Positions 46,601 through 59,480 of a stretch of DNA of 64,000 nt are shown here, piece by piece. Position 1 is the stretch's first letter; the number at the start of each line of letters is the position of its first letter. The DNA comes from Sclerurus mexicanus. Lineage: Eukaryota > Chordata > Aves > Passeriformes > Furnariidae. The notes below the pieces were generated by a model. That model was not told the origin of the DNA and made no database searches. It saw nothing but the letters and a program-made list of their open reading frames with translations. The stretch is from contig VWZF01005476.1 of assembly GCA_013396755.1 (NCBI GenBank), forward strand, positions 895,868-959,867, read 5' to 3'. The position numbers and the translations under genes are program-made.

Positions 46601-47744
46601 AAATGTAACAAAGCAGAATTGCTTCAGAACGTGGCTTGATGCCCTTTGCACACAGCCAACCTAAAATCAGCCCAAAATAAACCATTTACAAGCAAGCAAA
46701 CAAAACACTTAGTTTTTTCTGCTATCTCTCTAAATCGCTTGTCTGACAAATGGCTTCACTTTGCTTTGCTGCCATGGGTAATCCCACTGAATGTTTGCAG
46801 TACTGGAGCCTTACTTATATTCCCTCAGTCTTCTAAACACAATATATTAATCAAGAGGGAAAGAAAAAAAGAAGAAAAAATAATGCTTTATATGTGCAAT
46901 ACATTGAAACCATACCTTTGGCTGAAGTGTGTTAACCCCACAACATTTCTCAGATATTTCCTGTAGTACCTTGTACAGAAAGTGATTCTTACACAAAACT
47001 TCTTTAATAAATCTATCACAGCTCAGTATCAAATTAACAGTGACAGAGAAATGAATATTTTCTTACTGTTATGCCAGTTGGAAACTGTGTTGTTCAGAGC
47101 TACTGTGAGTGCATGAAACAAATCCAGGTCCACACAAAACTTTCCTGACAATGCTGCAAGTGATAAGCTATAAATCACCTTCACATGATTTTTGTGCATG
47201 CTGTGAAATTTTCAACAGATTAAGAATTTGCATTAATTCATGATCTTGCCTTGAAATTTCATGATTGAAAATAAAACTCACGGTCTCAATGCAAGGCCAA
47301 GTTAAAACTATACTTATCCTAATGGCAAATTTGCCATTTCTTCAGAGTCAGAACCTAGGACAAAATTTTTAAGAGAGGACAGAAACGTTATTGTGAATAT
47401 ATATGTGAATACCTTATTTAGAGAAACTCACAGAAAGCTCTGGAGTGTTGTTTTCAGCTGAGATGTAAAATATCCTCCTGGGAATTGGTATATAAGCCAT
47501 GAGTTGGGACCCCTACATTCAACTTACAGAGTTACTATTTAGATACACAGGCTACCGCAATAATGTCATGCCTTCTCAGAAACTCTCTTTGTGCTGCAGA
47601 AGTCTCTGCTCGGGCAGTCACCCCTACACTGGGGAAAGCTGCAGTTTTGTTATTCATCACTCTTTCCTCATCTAAGAGATGTTAGACCAGCAGTATAGTG
47701 TAGCATGCAAACAGCTTGTAGAAGCAGACAAACCACATTTTAAA
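43612..47744. other. Non-coding, no gene recognised
   Basis: Unique AT-rich sequence. Around 45139-45190 (CTCCACTGAAATCAAACAGT near 45149) there is a faint resemblance to the palindromic sauropsid repeats. The 106-codon frame at 46646-46966 (plus) matches nothing and overlaps a minus frame. Confidence 0.5.
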
Positions 47745-48050
47745 TTATATATATTAGCGTTCATTTAATGAGTTTCAAAGAATTTTTCCCATCCATTTTA
47801 TTAGATTTTGGAAAATAAACTGTGTGATGCACAGACAAAATCCAAAATAGAAAGGTAATTATAGTTGCCTTGTTTATATGAAGAACAAGAATGTTTCTCT
47901 TTAGGTTAGCAAAAGAGAAATACATTCATTGTGTAAGAATTATTTTTTATTGCTGATTTGCAATCATTTTAGTAACTGAGCTGATACTTGAATTTTGAGA
48001 TGCTGCTTGTCTGCTTTAATAACCATATTGAGTAAAGGTTTAGGCTGAAT
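47745..48050. promoter_or_regulatory. Possible conserved non-coding element
   Basis: AT-rich without simple repeats: TTAGCGTTCATTTAATGAG, ATTTTATTAGATTTTGG, GGTAATTATAGTTGCC, and GCTTTAATAACC. Motif density is moderate. Weak call. Confidence 0.22.
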
Positions 48051-50439
48051 TCTCTGGAAAGTAGAGATTTTACTACAGTAGAAGAGCATACATCCTCAAG
48101 TGGCCTTCCTCACTGGGAATTTTGATGAGGCATATGTAAGGGTGCTCACAGACCCTGGCACAAGATCCCAAACTACTTTAAAATTTTATTTAAACATTTT
48201 CAAACAGAAGTGCACTAACTGTACTTCTAGAGGGACCTCCTGAAAATGTATACCCAATTGCTTAGAAGCCAGAGACGCCATGGTACACAGTTCTGTGGTG
48301 GCTACTGCTTGGTCAACACCAGGCATCGTTCCTAAATCACTAATATAGCACTGTCTGAGATGGTTTGCTGTTCTGATCAGAGCTTCTGCAAGGAAGCATC
48401 TCAGAAAGGAGAAGCTGTGTAAGTCAATGCACACCAGCCAAGGATCAGTGACTTTCTACCCTGCAGAAAACAACTCATGAGAATCTCACTGACACCTATT
48501 TTGCACTTCCATTACTTGTGATACTAGAGTGCTGCATGAGGCTGAGGACCTGTAAAGTTTTTGTTTAGGCTCATATTTTGTCCCTTTTAGAAGTATTGAT
48601 TTTCCAGTGTCTGTTGACATATTTTTAAACTAAACAGCAAGGGTATTTCCAGTTTCTTCATCGACAGGATATGAAGATGAAAATGCATACATATGGGAGC
48701 CTCCACAAAAGCTTGTGTAAGACAGATGCAGAAAGAAATAGTCTGTATCTAAGCACTACAAGGGTCTGCAGGAGACACTATGAAAAAGTGTGCTATGTGT
48801 CTTGAGATAGTTCACCTATGGTTTCTGGTCAATAACCTTTAAAGTATTACAGCTTTTCTATGCTTTTCTATGGAAACGGAGTAACTAGTATTTAAGACCT
48901 GAAAGTGTACCCAGAGAACTTCCCACAAGTGACAGAGTGTTTGTGGCTCAGATACTAAATTACAATTTGATTAACCTACTTAGCAAGGTTCAGATGACAA
49001 ATGTGACTTTGGTGAAATTATTTTGCTGAAAACAAAGTTCTGTAGACTACTTAAAAGACATGAGGATGTTAAATACTGTTACAGTGATTTAATGAGTATT
49101 TGGTTTCACTGTGACACTGGAAAATCAAACAAGATAGTTTCAGTTTGAGCTTGAGTAAATTCTGATCAAAGGCTCTCAGTATTTTCAGTTTTATTTTAAC
49201 AAAGTTCATAATTTTTGTGTTGCTGAATTTTGTTTAAATTAGTAATGTAAAGTGTCTCTATTGTACAAAGTCTGTGTCACTTTCTTTGCCAAACACAGAG
49301 AGCAGATGCCAGCTGCCAAGCCTGTCCTGCACGGCTCCCGTGTAGGGTTGGGTCACTTGGCAGCTGAGGTCACCTTGGCTTCCCCAGTTAATGCTGAGCA
49401 GTACCACACTTCACACATCAGCCTTTCAGACTGCACCTCCACAGACAAAATACTTTGATCTTTGTATCTCCCTCCAATCCATCTTCTAAACACTGGCCAT
49501 GGGGCCAGTTCATTTTGCTCTAGCATTTGACTCTTTTTTATTAGCTTGTGCCTCCAGATCTCCACCCTGCTGGATGTACAGTGCACACCTGTGCCTGTAG
49601 CTTTTGGAGGGCAACTGCTTCTAGCCCATCATGGCCAAGGCCCTTTGTTCAGTGTTGTATTTTGCGTTACTGTGTGACAAGGACAGTGTAGCTCCACTGA
49701 CTCTTTTGGTAGGCACCGTCTCACCTGGAATCTCCAAGCTGCAGTACAGACAAAGTAAAGTAACAGAGGCAAAAACTTCCCCATAATTAGTAAAACTAAT
49801 TTCAGGAAAGTTTTGTGACAATTAAGAATGCCTCAGAAAAGAAGAAATAACTTTTAGATAAAATTAGCAATTGTACTGAATACCTCTGTCATGGCAGTCA
49901 GGTGACAATGAGAAACAGGAAATCTCACTTACTTGACTAAGCGAGAAAGGATGGAGAGCTTTAATAGTCTAACTATAATTTCCAGTATATTGTATTGCTC
50001 ACTTTATGGAGCCAGAAAAAGACAAGAGACCCCATATAAACATGAAGCAGTATTACAGGAAACATGCGCTTTTCTTAACTTCAGGGAGATGCTTGCCACA
50101 CTTGTTTACAGAATCACTCATTCTGTTTACAGGGACATTAACTACGTGAGTATCATTTTTCCTCTCTGTGATTTTTATACACTGTGCACTCATTCCGAAA
50201 GTAAGTCAGTGGACCCCGTTTTCTGCAGTTCAAGCCTAACACTGCAACATAGTCATTACAATGCTTCCTACATGCCTTAGTTATTGAAAGGGCTGACCCC
50301 AAAATAAAACAATGCAAATCACATTTGCACTCAAACTAAATGTCGCTGTGCCAGGAGAAACGGAAAGACACGAGTTAGCTTGTGGCACTGCAACAGCAGC
50401 AGGGGCTGCTCAGCTAGGCTGCAAAGTCCTCTGCCAGGG
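48051..50439. other. Non-coding; short tandem duplication at 48853-48872
   Basis: Unique sequence. CTTTTCTATG occurs twice in direct tandem at 48853-48872. A more G+C-rich part at 49290-49620 carries a 68-codon plus and a 77-codon minus frame with no family match. The 115-codon frame at 49933-50280 (plus) also matches nothing. Confidence 0.5.
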
Positions 50440-50808
50440 CTGGGCAGGAGAAAGCAAGCCCAGGGCCAGCAGCTTGGAAAGGAAGAGAGTGGGGACCAGG
50501 GGATCTGGCATAATCACAGAGGAGAAACAAAAAGCAAAAGGCAGAACAAGAGAAAATACATGCTGAAACTTGAAGGAAACTAAAGTGAAAGAAGCAGGTG
50601 TGGACAAGTAGATAAATGATGAGGGGAAAAAACAATCAGTCATGATTCTTATTTTCAAAAATAAAAGAGTAGATGAGAAGGGAGGAGCAAGCCCACCCTT
50701 TAGATAGGACACAGGAACAGGAAAGGTGAGAAGGAAGGTCAACACAAAAAATGGAAAAGAGGCAAAAGGGAGAAAAACCTCAAGAAAAATGAGACATCTG
50801 TGAAGCTT
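50440..50808 (+). repeat. Purine-rich tract, about 370 bp
   Basis: Strong A/G bias on the plus strand (GGAGAAAGC, GGAAAGGAAGAGAG, AAAAGGCAGAAC, GAGAAGGAAGG). Minus-strand frames of 135 and 73 codons across it are Phe/Ser/Leu-rich for the same reason and are not genes. Confidence 0.55.
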
Positions 50809-50888
50809 CCCCCCCACCCCCCAAAAAGAAAAAGAATTCTTCCTTGTCTTGTTTTGCTCTTGGCAAAAAAAAAAAAAAAAAAAAAAAA
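50809..50888 (+). repeat. C-rich run and 24-A run
   Basis: A C-rich tract at 50809-50822 (seven C, A, six C), then a short mixed spacer, then 24 consecutive A at 50865-50888. It may mark the tail of a very old retrocopy, but no body is recognisable upstream. Confidence 0.8.
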
Positions 50889-52979
50889 GGGCAGACTGAA
50901 AGAAAGCAAAAGGATGATTACAGTCTCACAGTAAGGAGATAAAGGAGGGGAGCAAATTGGATATGAACTGTATTCATCAGAGCATACATAAGAGAGTAGC
51001 TGAATTCAAGAATACTGCAACGCTAAAAGAACATTTCTTCAAGGGGGAAAACTATCTGTTCAGCAGAATTCCTGAAATATTACTGCAGGCCCATAGCTTT
51101 GTCCCAAAACCAGTAAATAAAACTTTCATCTGAAACTTTTCCCACCATTCCAAGACAGTTGGTATTTAATCTAAATAACCTCCTGCTGAGTGTTGATCGC
51201 AGCCTGTAGTTCTGCAATCCAGGCTCATCACAGCCCAGTCTAAATAGAGCTTTAATAAATACTCAGCTTAAATTCACTCAAATTCCAACTTGCTTACAGT
51301 ATGGTCTCTATTTCTGAGTTCATAATGGCTGAACCAAAATCTGGAAGTTTGTGATGTTTGTGGAATGCAGAATTTTCATGTTGGGTCTCCAGCTTTAAAA
51401 TTGTTGTTTGGTATATCAGCAATTGTCGCTGGAAAAAATACAATATGTTTTCAAATATACAGTTAAGTCTGCAGCTATGCTCAGACTACAGTATTACAAA
51501 TGCCTTGATGGTACATAGGCCGACACTACCTCTCAGGTGAAGGCTGAGAAGAGAGACCAGAATTTTATTTGTTTCAGCTGAGATTCTTCCCACCTCACTC
51601 CACATGTTGCTTTCACAACTGTTTTACTTCTGCCCATCTGTATTCGTTTTAGTGGTGCAGGCACCTCACTGCCTGTTCTGTGCCTACCTTGAATTCCACT
51701 GAACTACTCCCCATCACAGCAAATCCTCACTGAACGATAATGGATTTATTAACATGCACAGGGGTCCAAACATGAGAAAACTATATTTGTTCAAATCCTC
51801 ACTTCACAGGAACATGGAGCCCAAAAAACTGCAAGCACCATTTCTAATTACATAGGTATTTTTAAGCTCCCTAGAGACCTACTGTCCTGCTGATATTTTT
51901 ACCTCAAGGGAAAAAAATGAAGAGTGCCTGTTTGCAAGCAGATGAGAAGGGCTCTCCCAGTCCTCACTTAAATGCAAAGCACTTGCTGCAGCAAGAGAGC
52001 TGGGACTGCAGTTGCTCATTCAGCCAGATCTCTCTTCCAAAATAGCCTCTTTCCACCTGCCAGGTCCAATCAGCAGCCCAGAGGAGGGCTTTTATGGAGT
52101 CCAGCTATCATTTTCTCCTGCTTTAGATCCAATGACCCAATGCTAACACCATTCCCCACTCCCAGCATTACTGCACTGACTGACAGGGTCAGTCCTTGCT
52201 AGATGTCACTAAATCAACATCCCTGCAGGGTCTCTTTCCAAAGGGAGAATAGGCTATCCTGGGTGACCTTCAGAGTTCACAAGTGACTGACGTAGAAGCC
52301 CCACACCATCCATCACTCCGGCAGGAAGGGACATTTGCAGAGGATCAGAATGGCACGGGACTGCCATGAACTTCCTGCACCCTGCTTCCCCGCATACCGA
52401 GCCCCACTGTTTCCAGTGATTCATTTATCAGGAGAAGGGAATAGAAGGTGAAGTCAATGAAGCTGCATTGCGTGCGGCAGAGGTCAGGCGCAGAAGGGAA
52501 CCTGAAGTGCGCATACACACACACACACAAGAGACACAGAGAGAGGGCAAGTATGTTTTCTATTAGCTGCCTGCTATAAATATTACCTTTCAGGTCAAAT
52601 ATTTTGTTTTGAAAACAGCCAAATCCCAAGGACTGCTTCCACCCATCAATCTAAAAGGAGGGAAAAGAAATGTCAATGCTTTCTTCGTTTGAAAATTAGC
52701 TCAGAACAAACAAGGTCACTGCTGTTTCGTGGCTAACAGTGATGAGCGACTTCGATCAGCTCCTCTTTTGTTCCTTACCTAGGTAAGAGAAAAGCCACAT
52801 TTTTGATGCATGGAGAAGCAATTCCCAGGACAATACCTAGAGGAGCAGTTCTTCATGTGAGCTGAAGTGCCTGTACAGCAAATCTAGAACTGACCAAACT
52901 GATTTGTGACTTGAACATGTGATGCAGCTAATGCTTACCACAGAAAGATATTAAACCACCTAACTAAAAGGAATAGATT
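50889..52979. other. Non-coding with an (AC)n microsatellite
   Basis: Unique sequence. A short (AC)n run lies at about 52515-52529 next to GAGACACAGAGAGAGG. Frames are at most 94 codons. The 52345-52629 minus frame crosses the microsatellite. Confidence 0.5.
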
Positions 52980-53075
52980 ACAGGGTGGATTTGTTTGCCA
53001 GGAGATATGAAGCTGCATTGATTAATATCCCCTTTACAATTAATAACGGCCTTAATGGCCTTATTTAAAAACAAA
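52980..53075. promoter_or_regulatory. Possible conserved non-coding element
   Basis: GCATTGATTAATATCCCC and TTTACAATTAATAACGGCC are followed by CCTTAATGGCC, within about 60 bp, after GGTGGATTTGTTTGCC. These are compact homeodomain-type and forkhead-like (TGTTTGC) words in unique sequence. Confidence 0.3.
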
Positions 53076-56000
53076 CAATAAACACTCCTTCACTATATAT
53101 TATATGTTGCTCTCTGAGGAATTTTTGTGAAAAATCAACTGGTTGGCTGACAACAACAACTGAGATGTGATAAACAGTCCTGTTTTCCTTAACACAGACC
53201 TCAGCAGGGATAGGAGGAGTCTGAGTGACACAAATCAAGAGGCTGCTTTCTGAAATCCCTCTGCCTGTCCTGTTTTGGTATCTGTAACAGCTCACAGCCC
53301 CAGCTGTGGGCAGGCAGTCACTGGGAGCACACCTGCTGCCCACATGCCACTGCAGGAATCACACTAGTCACCTTTTCCACTGGTGTCTTCTCTCTCCATT
53401 TCCTGAGCAAATGACAGAGGGGAGACCTGTGTTACTCTCCTCACAGACACGCAGAGTGGTGGGAGTCTGGGCAACAGAGGTATCATGAGTTGGCAGTTAC
53501 ACACCCCTGTTCGAAGACTTTCCTAGGAGAGCTGAATTTTCACTCATTTACACTGGGAAATCAAGCATTGCACTGAGTTTTGTAAGGTAGTGCATAAACA
53601 TCACAACATCAAAACCCAAAGCAACTCACTCCCTTCTAAATACACTGTCATCAGCTTCACAAAGAACCTTTTTCATTCTGGCACCTGCAATTATATATGA
53701 TAACTCTTCATAGTATTTTTTTATGGCATGGTAAATACTCTGCATATGTTTTGAAAATTAAGAGAAGGTTAATAAAAGGCGACAACATTTCAGCGTGGGA
53801 ACAGAATGCCCTGCCTGGCATGCTAGGTCTGCCTGCCCCACAAGCCCATGAGATGGGAGGAAGGGACTCCAGGCACACCTTACCCATTAGTTCTCATTCT
53901 CATACTCCCCATGGCGAAAGCGTAACAGGCAACTTGGTGGTCAAGCTCTTTCCTCAAGTCCAAATATATCCATTTTCCCCAACCACAGCCATGTTACACT
54001 ACATAGCCAGTCAATAACTATTATTATAGTGCAGCCAGCACTGTATTGGCAGAGCTGGAAAATCAGTACTATCAGGGACAGAGGTAAGAAGTGGGACATC
54101 AGAAGCTATTACCACCAGTTCACCTCTGCCACGCATTAGTAACTCAGCAGATAAAACACCATTGCAACCTAACCAGAAGCCCAGACCATGAAAATGCTTT
54201 TCCAGTGGAAACCTGATGCCCCACTGTGCTCTGTTCTGATTCTGGTTGCAGCAGGGATCAGGGAAGGCAGGGTTCACTGGGCAACCCTTCTGTCCCACAG
54301 AACCCCAAGTCATTGCACCAAGAAAGCATGCCAATGCATGTGCCACAACAGTGGCTATATCACTATTCTGCTGTGATAATGTGTAGGGCACCTTTAACTT
54401 TCAATAGTCAAGTTGAGTATGCCCTTAACTAACTGCCAAATCCCATCTTCTGCCATTTTCATGGACAGCCTGAATTCTGATGGAAGTAAAAACCCTCTCA
54501 TCATATGTATCTCTGACTGGATCCCCTACTGTGCAGTACCTGTACAGGAGCTGAGATTTCTTCCCAAACCAGCCAACACCATTTCATGGCTGAAGTAGGA
54601 GGGCCAGTGATCATATGACAGCGTAATTACAGCAATGTGACTGAAAGGACATTTCTTACCTAGCAGAATACCTAACTCATTTTTTACAAAACATAAAGCC
54701 ACTGAAAAGGCAGTGGTAGTGTGCAAAGGGTATACCAGAAGAGCAAGTAAGATGCCCCATTAGAGGCTCTTAGTTATTTCCTTCTTTACCATTTTCCTAC
54801 CACATCTATTGTCTACAATACTATATTGCAAGGTTTACCATGTTCACATATCCATGGATAGAAGTCTGATTTGTAAATAATTATGACTCAAAGAGGGGCA
54901 CTGTCAGATGCTATCAGATCAGGTATATCAAAACAAGCTCCTTTACAGTGACAAAATGCCAGGGCAAAGGAAGACTGTGTAACAGGAAAACATGAAAGAG
55001 GGACCCTTATGTACTATGTAGGTCTTACCCCAGGCAAAGAAATGGGTACAAGCAGTAGTGGGGTGAAAGGCACCGCTAATATTAAGAAGGTGTATACATT
55101 CAGCAAAAGTATTAGTTGCTGTATGTATAGAAACTGCTAGGAACCAGAGCAAGACACCAAGCCAGTTTTGCACCTCAGGTACTGCTCTCTGAGCAGCAGT
55201 GTTTTTGAGGTCCACTGGCTTCCCCAGGAGGGGTATGTCTGCAAGAGGAAGCTACTATGCAATTGTTTATTGCTGTTATAGCTGCTTTGGTTTATGCACT
55301 GAAATGGGATTATCCGGGGTTTTTAGGTGATTGGACTGGGATGAGGACTAGTGGGCTGAGACTCAAGACAGCCAAAACAGAGATCACCGAGAGGTGCAGA
55401 AGGCAAGTGGGGGTGGAGAGGACAGGAAGGATAAGCCTGTATCAGCCCTTCCACCCAACAGTACAGCCTTTTATACACAAATCAAGTTTGAAGCACAAAG
55501 GTCTTGTTACAGACAAAGCTGATACTACACTAGAGCCACATCAAAGAGCCTCTTTTCTTTGTCTGTGCTTCGTGAAGAGCGTGTGACCTCTTATTTCAGA
55601 TGTGGATTTCTGACATTTACCATATTCTGGTCACCTCAAGAACAGGCTACTGTCGTGGCTTTACTTGCTCAGGTCCTTAAGATTACACAGAAACTTAAGT
55701 TAAATCTAACACACTGCAGCCTGAAGTGTGGCTTTATGATTACTTATGCACCACAGTTAGCAGGTTGGATTTAATACAGTGATACGGGGTTAACTGCAAA
55801 TGCTTTCAGTTTCCCCAAGACGTCTGCCTACACTGCCACAATGTAACTCCATGGCACTACATACTGCTTAAGTTTATTTGATATGTCAGAGGCAACATTA
55901 TCTAAATGATGATCTTTAATTTGTAATCAATTCACTGAAGAGGCTTCTCTTCTTGAGATGACTTTTGCTCTTTTTGTACTCTTCTTTCAATTCTTCCTGG

Positions 56001-56252
56001 TTTTGCTTGGCTGTTGACACTGTTGACTTTATATTTCTTAGTAGAGACAAATTTTATACTAAATATAACCAGACAGGAGGATGACTACTAGCCTGCGCAT
56101 CTATGAAGTAATAATACACTCAATTGTCTTATAAACTGCTAGGCACTGAATAATGCAATTCAATACTCTGAATTTGGTGATTATGCTGTACATACCTATT
56201 ATATACAAAAGTTATACTATATGATCATACAACTTTCACAGTTCCCTCTAGA
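53076..56252. other. Non-coding, no gene recognised
   Basis: Unique sequence. Frames at 54011-54391 (minus, 126 codons) and 54188-54376 (plus) overlap on both strands. The 109-codon plus frame at 55257-55586 starts at an ATG with a hydrophobic N-terminus (LFIAVIAALVYAL), but the rest has no family match. A trace like the sauropsid palindromes may lie at 53538-53580. Confidence 0.45.
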
Positions 56253-56306
56253 GTGAGATGAGATTCAAAGGTGAGATGAAATTCAATAGTGAGATGAAAT
56301 TCAATA
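56253..56306 (+). repeat. Three tandem copies of an 18-bp unit
   Basis: GTGAGATGAGATTCAAAG (56253-56270), then GTGAGATGAAATTCAATA twice (56271-56288 and 56289-56306). The last two are identical and the first differs at three positions. This is a minisatellite seed with no coding role visible. Confidence 0.95.
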
Positions 56307-57604
56307 ACTGCTTCTCACACTAAATTCATGCCTAGGAATTATGCATATTTAAATATACAAAGCTATTATCACAGTCCAAGACACATCACTGTAAGGTGAA
56401 TGCAACATTCTTCCCCAATATAAAATAATGTAAAAGATACTACCTCTACCACCATAAAATGATTTTTTCTGTTCTCTATCATCATAATTCTAAAATGGAA
56501 AGCACTGAAAAATTTTGTTTTTCTGAGAGGAGTTTTCCAAAACACATCATTTTACAAACTTCTAGGGAGTCACTAAGCACGCTCATGGAAACAAAGACCT
56601 CTGCGATGTTTCCAACATTAATGGTGCAGCAGGGTGCTCTATGCGAGAACCAGAAAGTGAGACAGTAGCTAAAAAGAATAACTTTAGTGAGATGTTGAGA
56701 TGTTCTCGATCAATCAAACACATGGGAAATAAGCTATAACCCGAAACAACTAAAGAAGTAAGAAACTTCTTTTGATTGTAAGAAACACAGTTCTGTAAAA
56801 GAGATATGCAGTTTATTATTAATTTTAATTTATTACCAGCTCTGAATGAATATTAAGTATCTGTTCTTGCCAAGTGTAGTACTATTACCATTTACTTTTT
56901 CAAGTGACATTCTGCTACATTGCTTCCTTTCCTCCCCCCGCCCCCAACTCTGTAAAGTTTGCTTCAGTAAATTCAAGCCACACTGAGGTACCAAACACTA
57001 CTTACTCAGATTCAAGAAAGGGAGATAGAAAAGGAAGTGGAGGGGAGGAGGAGGAGAATTGTCTCAAAACCAGCTAGAAGGCAGAAGGTGGGGTTTTTTT
57101 CTGCAGAGTGAAAAAGTTTTGGTTTGGGATGAATAAATGTTAAGCAATGTGAAACAAAAAAAAGTCTCAAGCGTTCCCAAAAAAAGTCTGAGTTATTTTT
57201 AAAAATATATATCTTATTTTGAAAGGGATACTCTGAGATGCTGTGCTTTGAGAAAGATTAAAGAAATTAAAAGCTTTAAAAGGTTTCAACGGGAAACTCT
57301 CCAACTCTTAATCAGAACAACAAGCTGAATTCATAACCAACCAAGTTAATTGCTTTGCTCTCCACAACAGCACATATTGACAAAGTTATTAGTCAGAAAA
57401 TCATTTTTTACACAACTCTAGCTGAAGAGCACACGGCTGTTTCCCAAAATTTAAGGGATGAAAGAGCTGCTGTGATTTTGTTCAGATCACACTATGCTTC
57501 TCTGGTTCCCAAAGGCAGGCAGTGCTCTGCAAAGCTCCAAATACACCTTGTTTTTCCTCAGCACATTTTGGAGATCGGATAGGCAAGAGATAAGGGAGAA
57601 GTAT
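56307..57604. other. Non-coding, purine-rich near 57010
   Basis: Unique AT-rich sequence with a purine-rich block at about 57010-57060. Frames at 56459-56668 and 57355-57582 are 69-75 codons and match nothing. Confidence 0.5.
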
Positions 57605-57662
57605 GGAAATTCCCCTCCAAGTGGAGGAAGGCTGGAGTGGGGGAAGCATGCTGGGAATTTCC
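57605..57662. promoter_or_regulatory. Pair of kappaB-like decamers in exact inversion
   Basis: GGAAATTCCC (57605-57614) and GGGAATTTCC (57653-57662) are exact reverse complements of one another, and each fits the NF-kappaB/Rel consensus GGGRNWYYCC on one strand or the other. They lie 48 bp apart start to start. A third partial site, GAATTTCC, is at about 57674-57681. Function is inferred from motif only. Confidence 0.4.
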
Positions 57663-58519
57663 TTCACACGAGGTGAATTTCCTGGGAGCAACACAGGCTG
57701 GGATATTTGCACAAAAGCCATATTCAGCAGCCACAGCAGAAAATGTTATCAGTCTTATTTCCATGAAAGGGAACTACATTGATCAAATCTGCCTTGCGAT
57801 GTACTTCAGACACGATATGTGTTATTAAGTTATCTGATTTTCTTGCATACTTCTCGAGTCATCTCCTCCCAGCAGCCTTAATATAAAGAACTTCAAACCA
57901 CTGGCCAAGCAACCTCACCGATCAGGGCTGCTTCTTGATCCGGCTCCACCTTTAATTCACACTGCTCAAAATATAATTTTTTTAAAGCTCCACTAAAATA
58001 GGAATCGAGAGCTGAGGACTACTATCATTCACCTCCTTTTTCACCTGTTGTAATTCATGACAGCACTTCACCACTACACTACCTTTAGTACCTTTGTAAA
58101 AGATTATATCAAAAGAATATCCAATTTTTATTTTCATATATTTCTTTTGCCCTACATTTCCATCAAGAGAAACCAGAACACCCAGCAGCATTGTGCACTT
58201 TACAAAATCTATGTTACTGCTCAGTGTTTATTCTTCCTTTTTACTTATTAGAAGAATTGAAGGTGACTATTCTTACACCTATCACAGCCTTGTAAGTTAT
58301 TCTTTGCTTTCTTCAGAAGTTTCAAAAAAAAAAATAAAATTCCTAACTTAGATATGTTTCCATGTACTTTGAAAAGCTTTTTTATTTCATTCTCTGGGGG
58401 AAGAAAAAAGGGGAAATTTGTTGCCCTTTTCCAATTCCTCAGCTTCATAACTGGCAGTGAGTAACTCCTGGATGGTTATTTCCCTCTGTCATCCACTGTG
58501 GTGAAGTTGACACAGTAAT
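57663..58519. other. Non-coding, nothing recognised
   Basis: AT-rich unique sequence with A and T runs near 58325-58380. Frames of 63-69 codons overlap on both strands. Confidence 0.55.
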
Positions 58520-59480
58520 TCCTAGCATACGGTTGCCAGGAAAAACCCCCAAATATGTTAATTTTCATTATACGGTGCTAAAACGACAAGCAACTGCGGC
58601 TAAGGAGCGATTATGTAAAGCACTGAACACTTACGTCCTATTTCAACCAAGCACTAAATAAAAGCTTGGCATCAAGGGTATGAATGATCCCACCCATTAA
58701 ACCCGTACCTCTCCATGGAAGCAAAGCTGTGGATGCTGGAGGAGAGTGTGACAGTACTGGAAAGTGTGTGAGCTGAATATATGCCTTTCCTATATCAGCA
58801 GCGGCATGATGCTGCTATAAAAATATATTTCCCTCTACCATCTGACTCTCAGTCAAAAATATACCTGCACTTTTAAACTCGGTTGAACAAACAATGGCAA
58901 ACACTTAAAAACTGTACAGTTCCCATTTGAGAACAGCTGGAGTTACCACAGTACAAACCTGCTGCTGTGAAGGCTGAGAACTTCTGAGCTCACATCAGCA
59001 CTCAGCGATGCAAACAAAAACGGGGGGAAAAGAAACCAACAAAAAAACCCTTCACGGATTTTCAGCATATAAAGTCGTTGCAAGAGGTGCCAAAAGAAAT
59101 CATTTCGAGCCAAATAGTTTGGTTTGATGGCTCCACTAATTACAGGCCAGGGCTGCTCCCGCTGGGCTGAAGAAGGCCAAGGCTTGCTGTCAAGCAGACA
59201 GATTAGCCCCTGTTGCCCATTAAGACCACCGCTTGAGTGTAGGCAGGCTCGGGGAAGGAAACATAAGAAGGCGGCATGTGCATAACCAAACAGGCTACCT
59301 TGCTGAAAAGAAAACCCCTAAAGCCACATTCTGCTTCATTAGCACATGAAAATAAGGTAATTGAATACTTCATTCTCCCATCTAGAGCCAAGATCCATCA
59401 CTCAGGGAAATGGAGTTTTGATAAGGTAGGGTGTTTAAATGAGGCAGAAAGAGTCTTTGAGTGTGTGTTACTTTGTTTAT
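58520..59480. promoter_or_regulatory. Candidate conserved non-coding region
   Basis: The region has unusually even, repeat-free texture with several CpG-containing words (TTATACGGTGC, AAAACGACAAGC, CTGCGGCTAAGGAGCGATTA near 58595-58614). Homeodomain-type sites include CTCCACTAATTACAGGCC near 59131 and CAGATTAGCCCC near 59199, and CCCATTAAGACC follows at 59217. CACTCAGGGAAATGG and CTTTGTTTATCTG lie at the far end. An A/C-rich interruption occurs near 59020-59050. The region is probably several elements rather than one. Conservation is unverified. Confidence 0.33.

Noticed and set aside
50410..50817. 135-codon minus-strand frame with hydrophobic stretches
   Set aside because: Same cause: the complement of a purine-rich tract. 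No family resemblance, and overlapped by another open frame.
55257..55586. 109-codon frame with a signal-peptide-like start
   Set aside because: Only the first 15 or so residues look designed. The rest has no family match, and no promoter or partner exon is visible.
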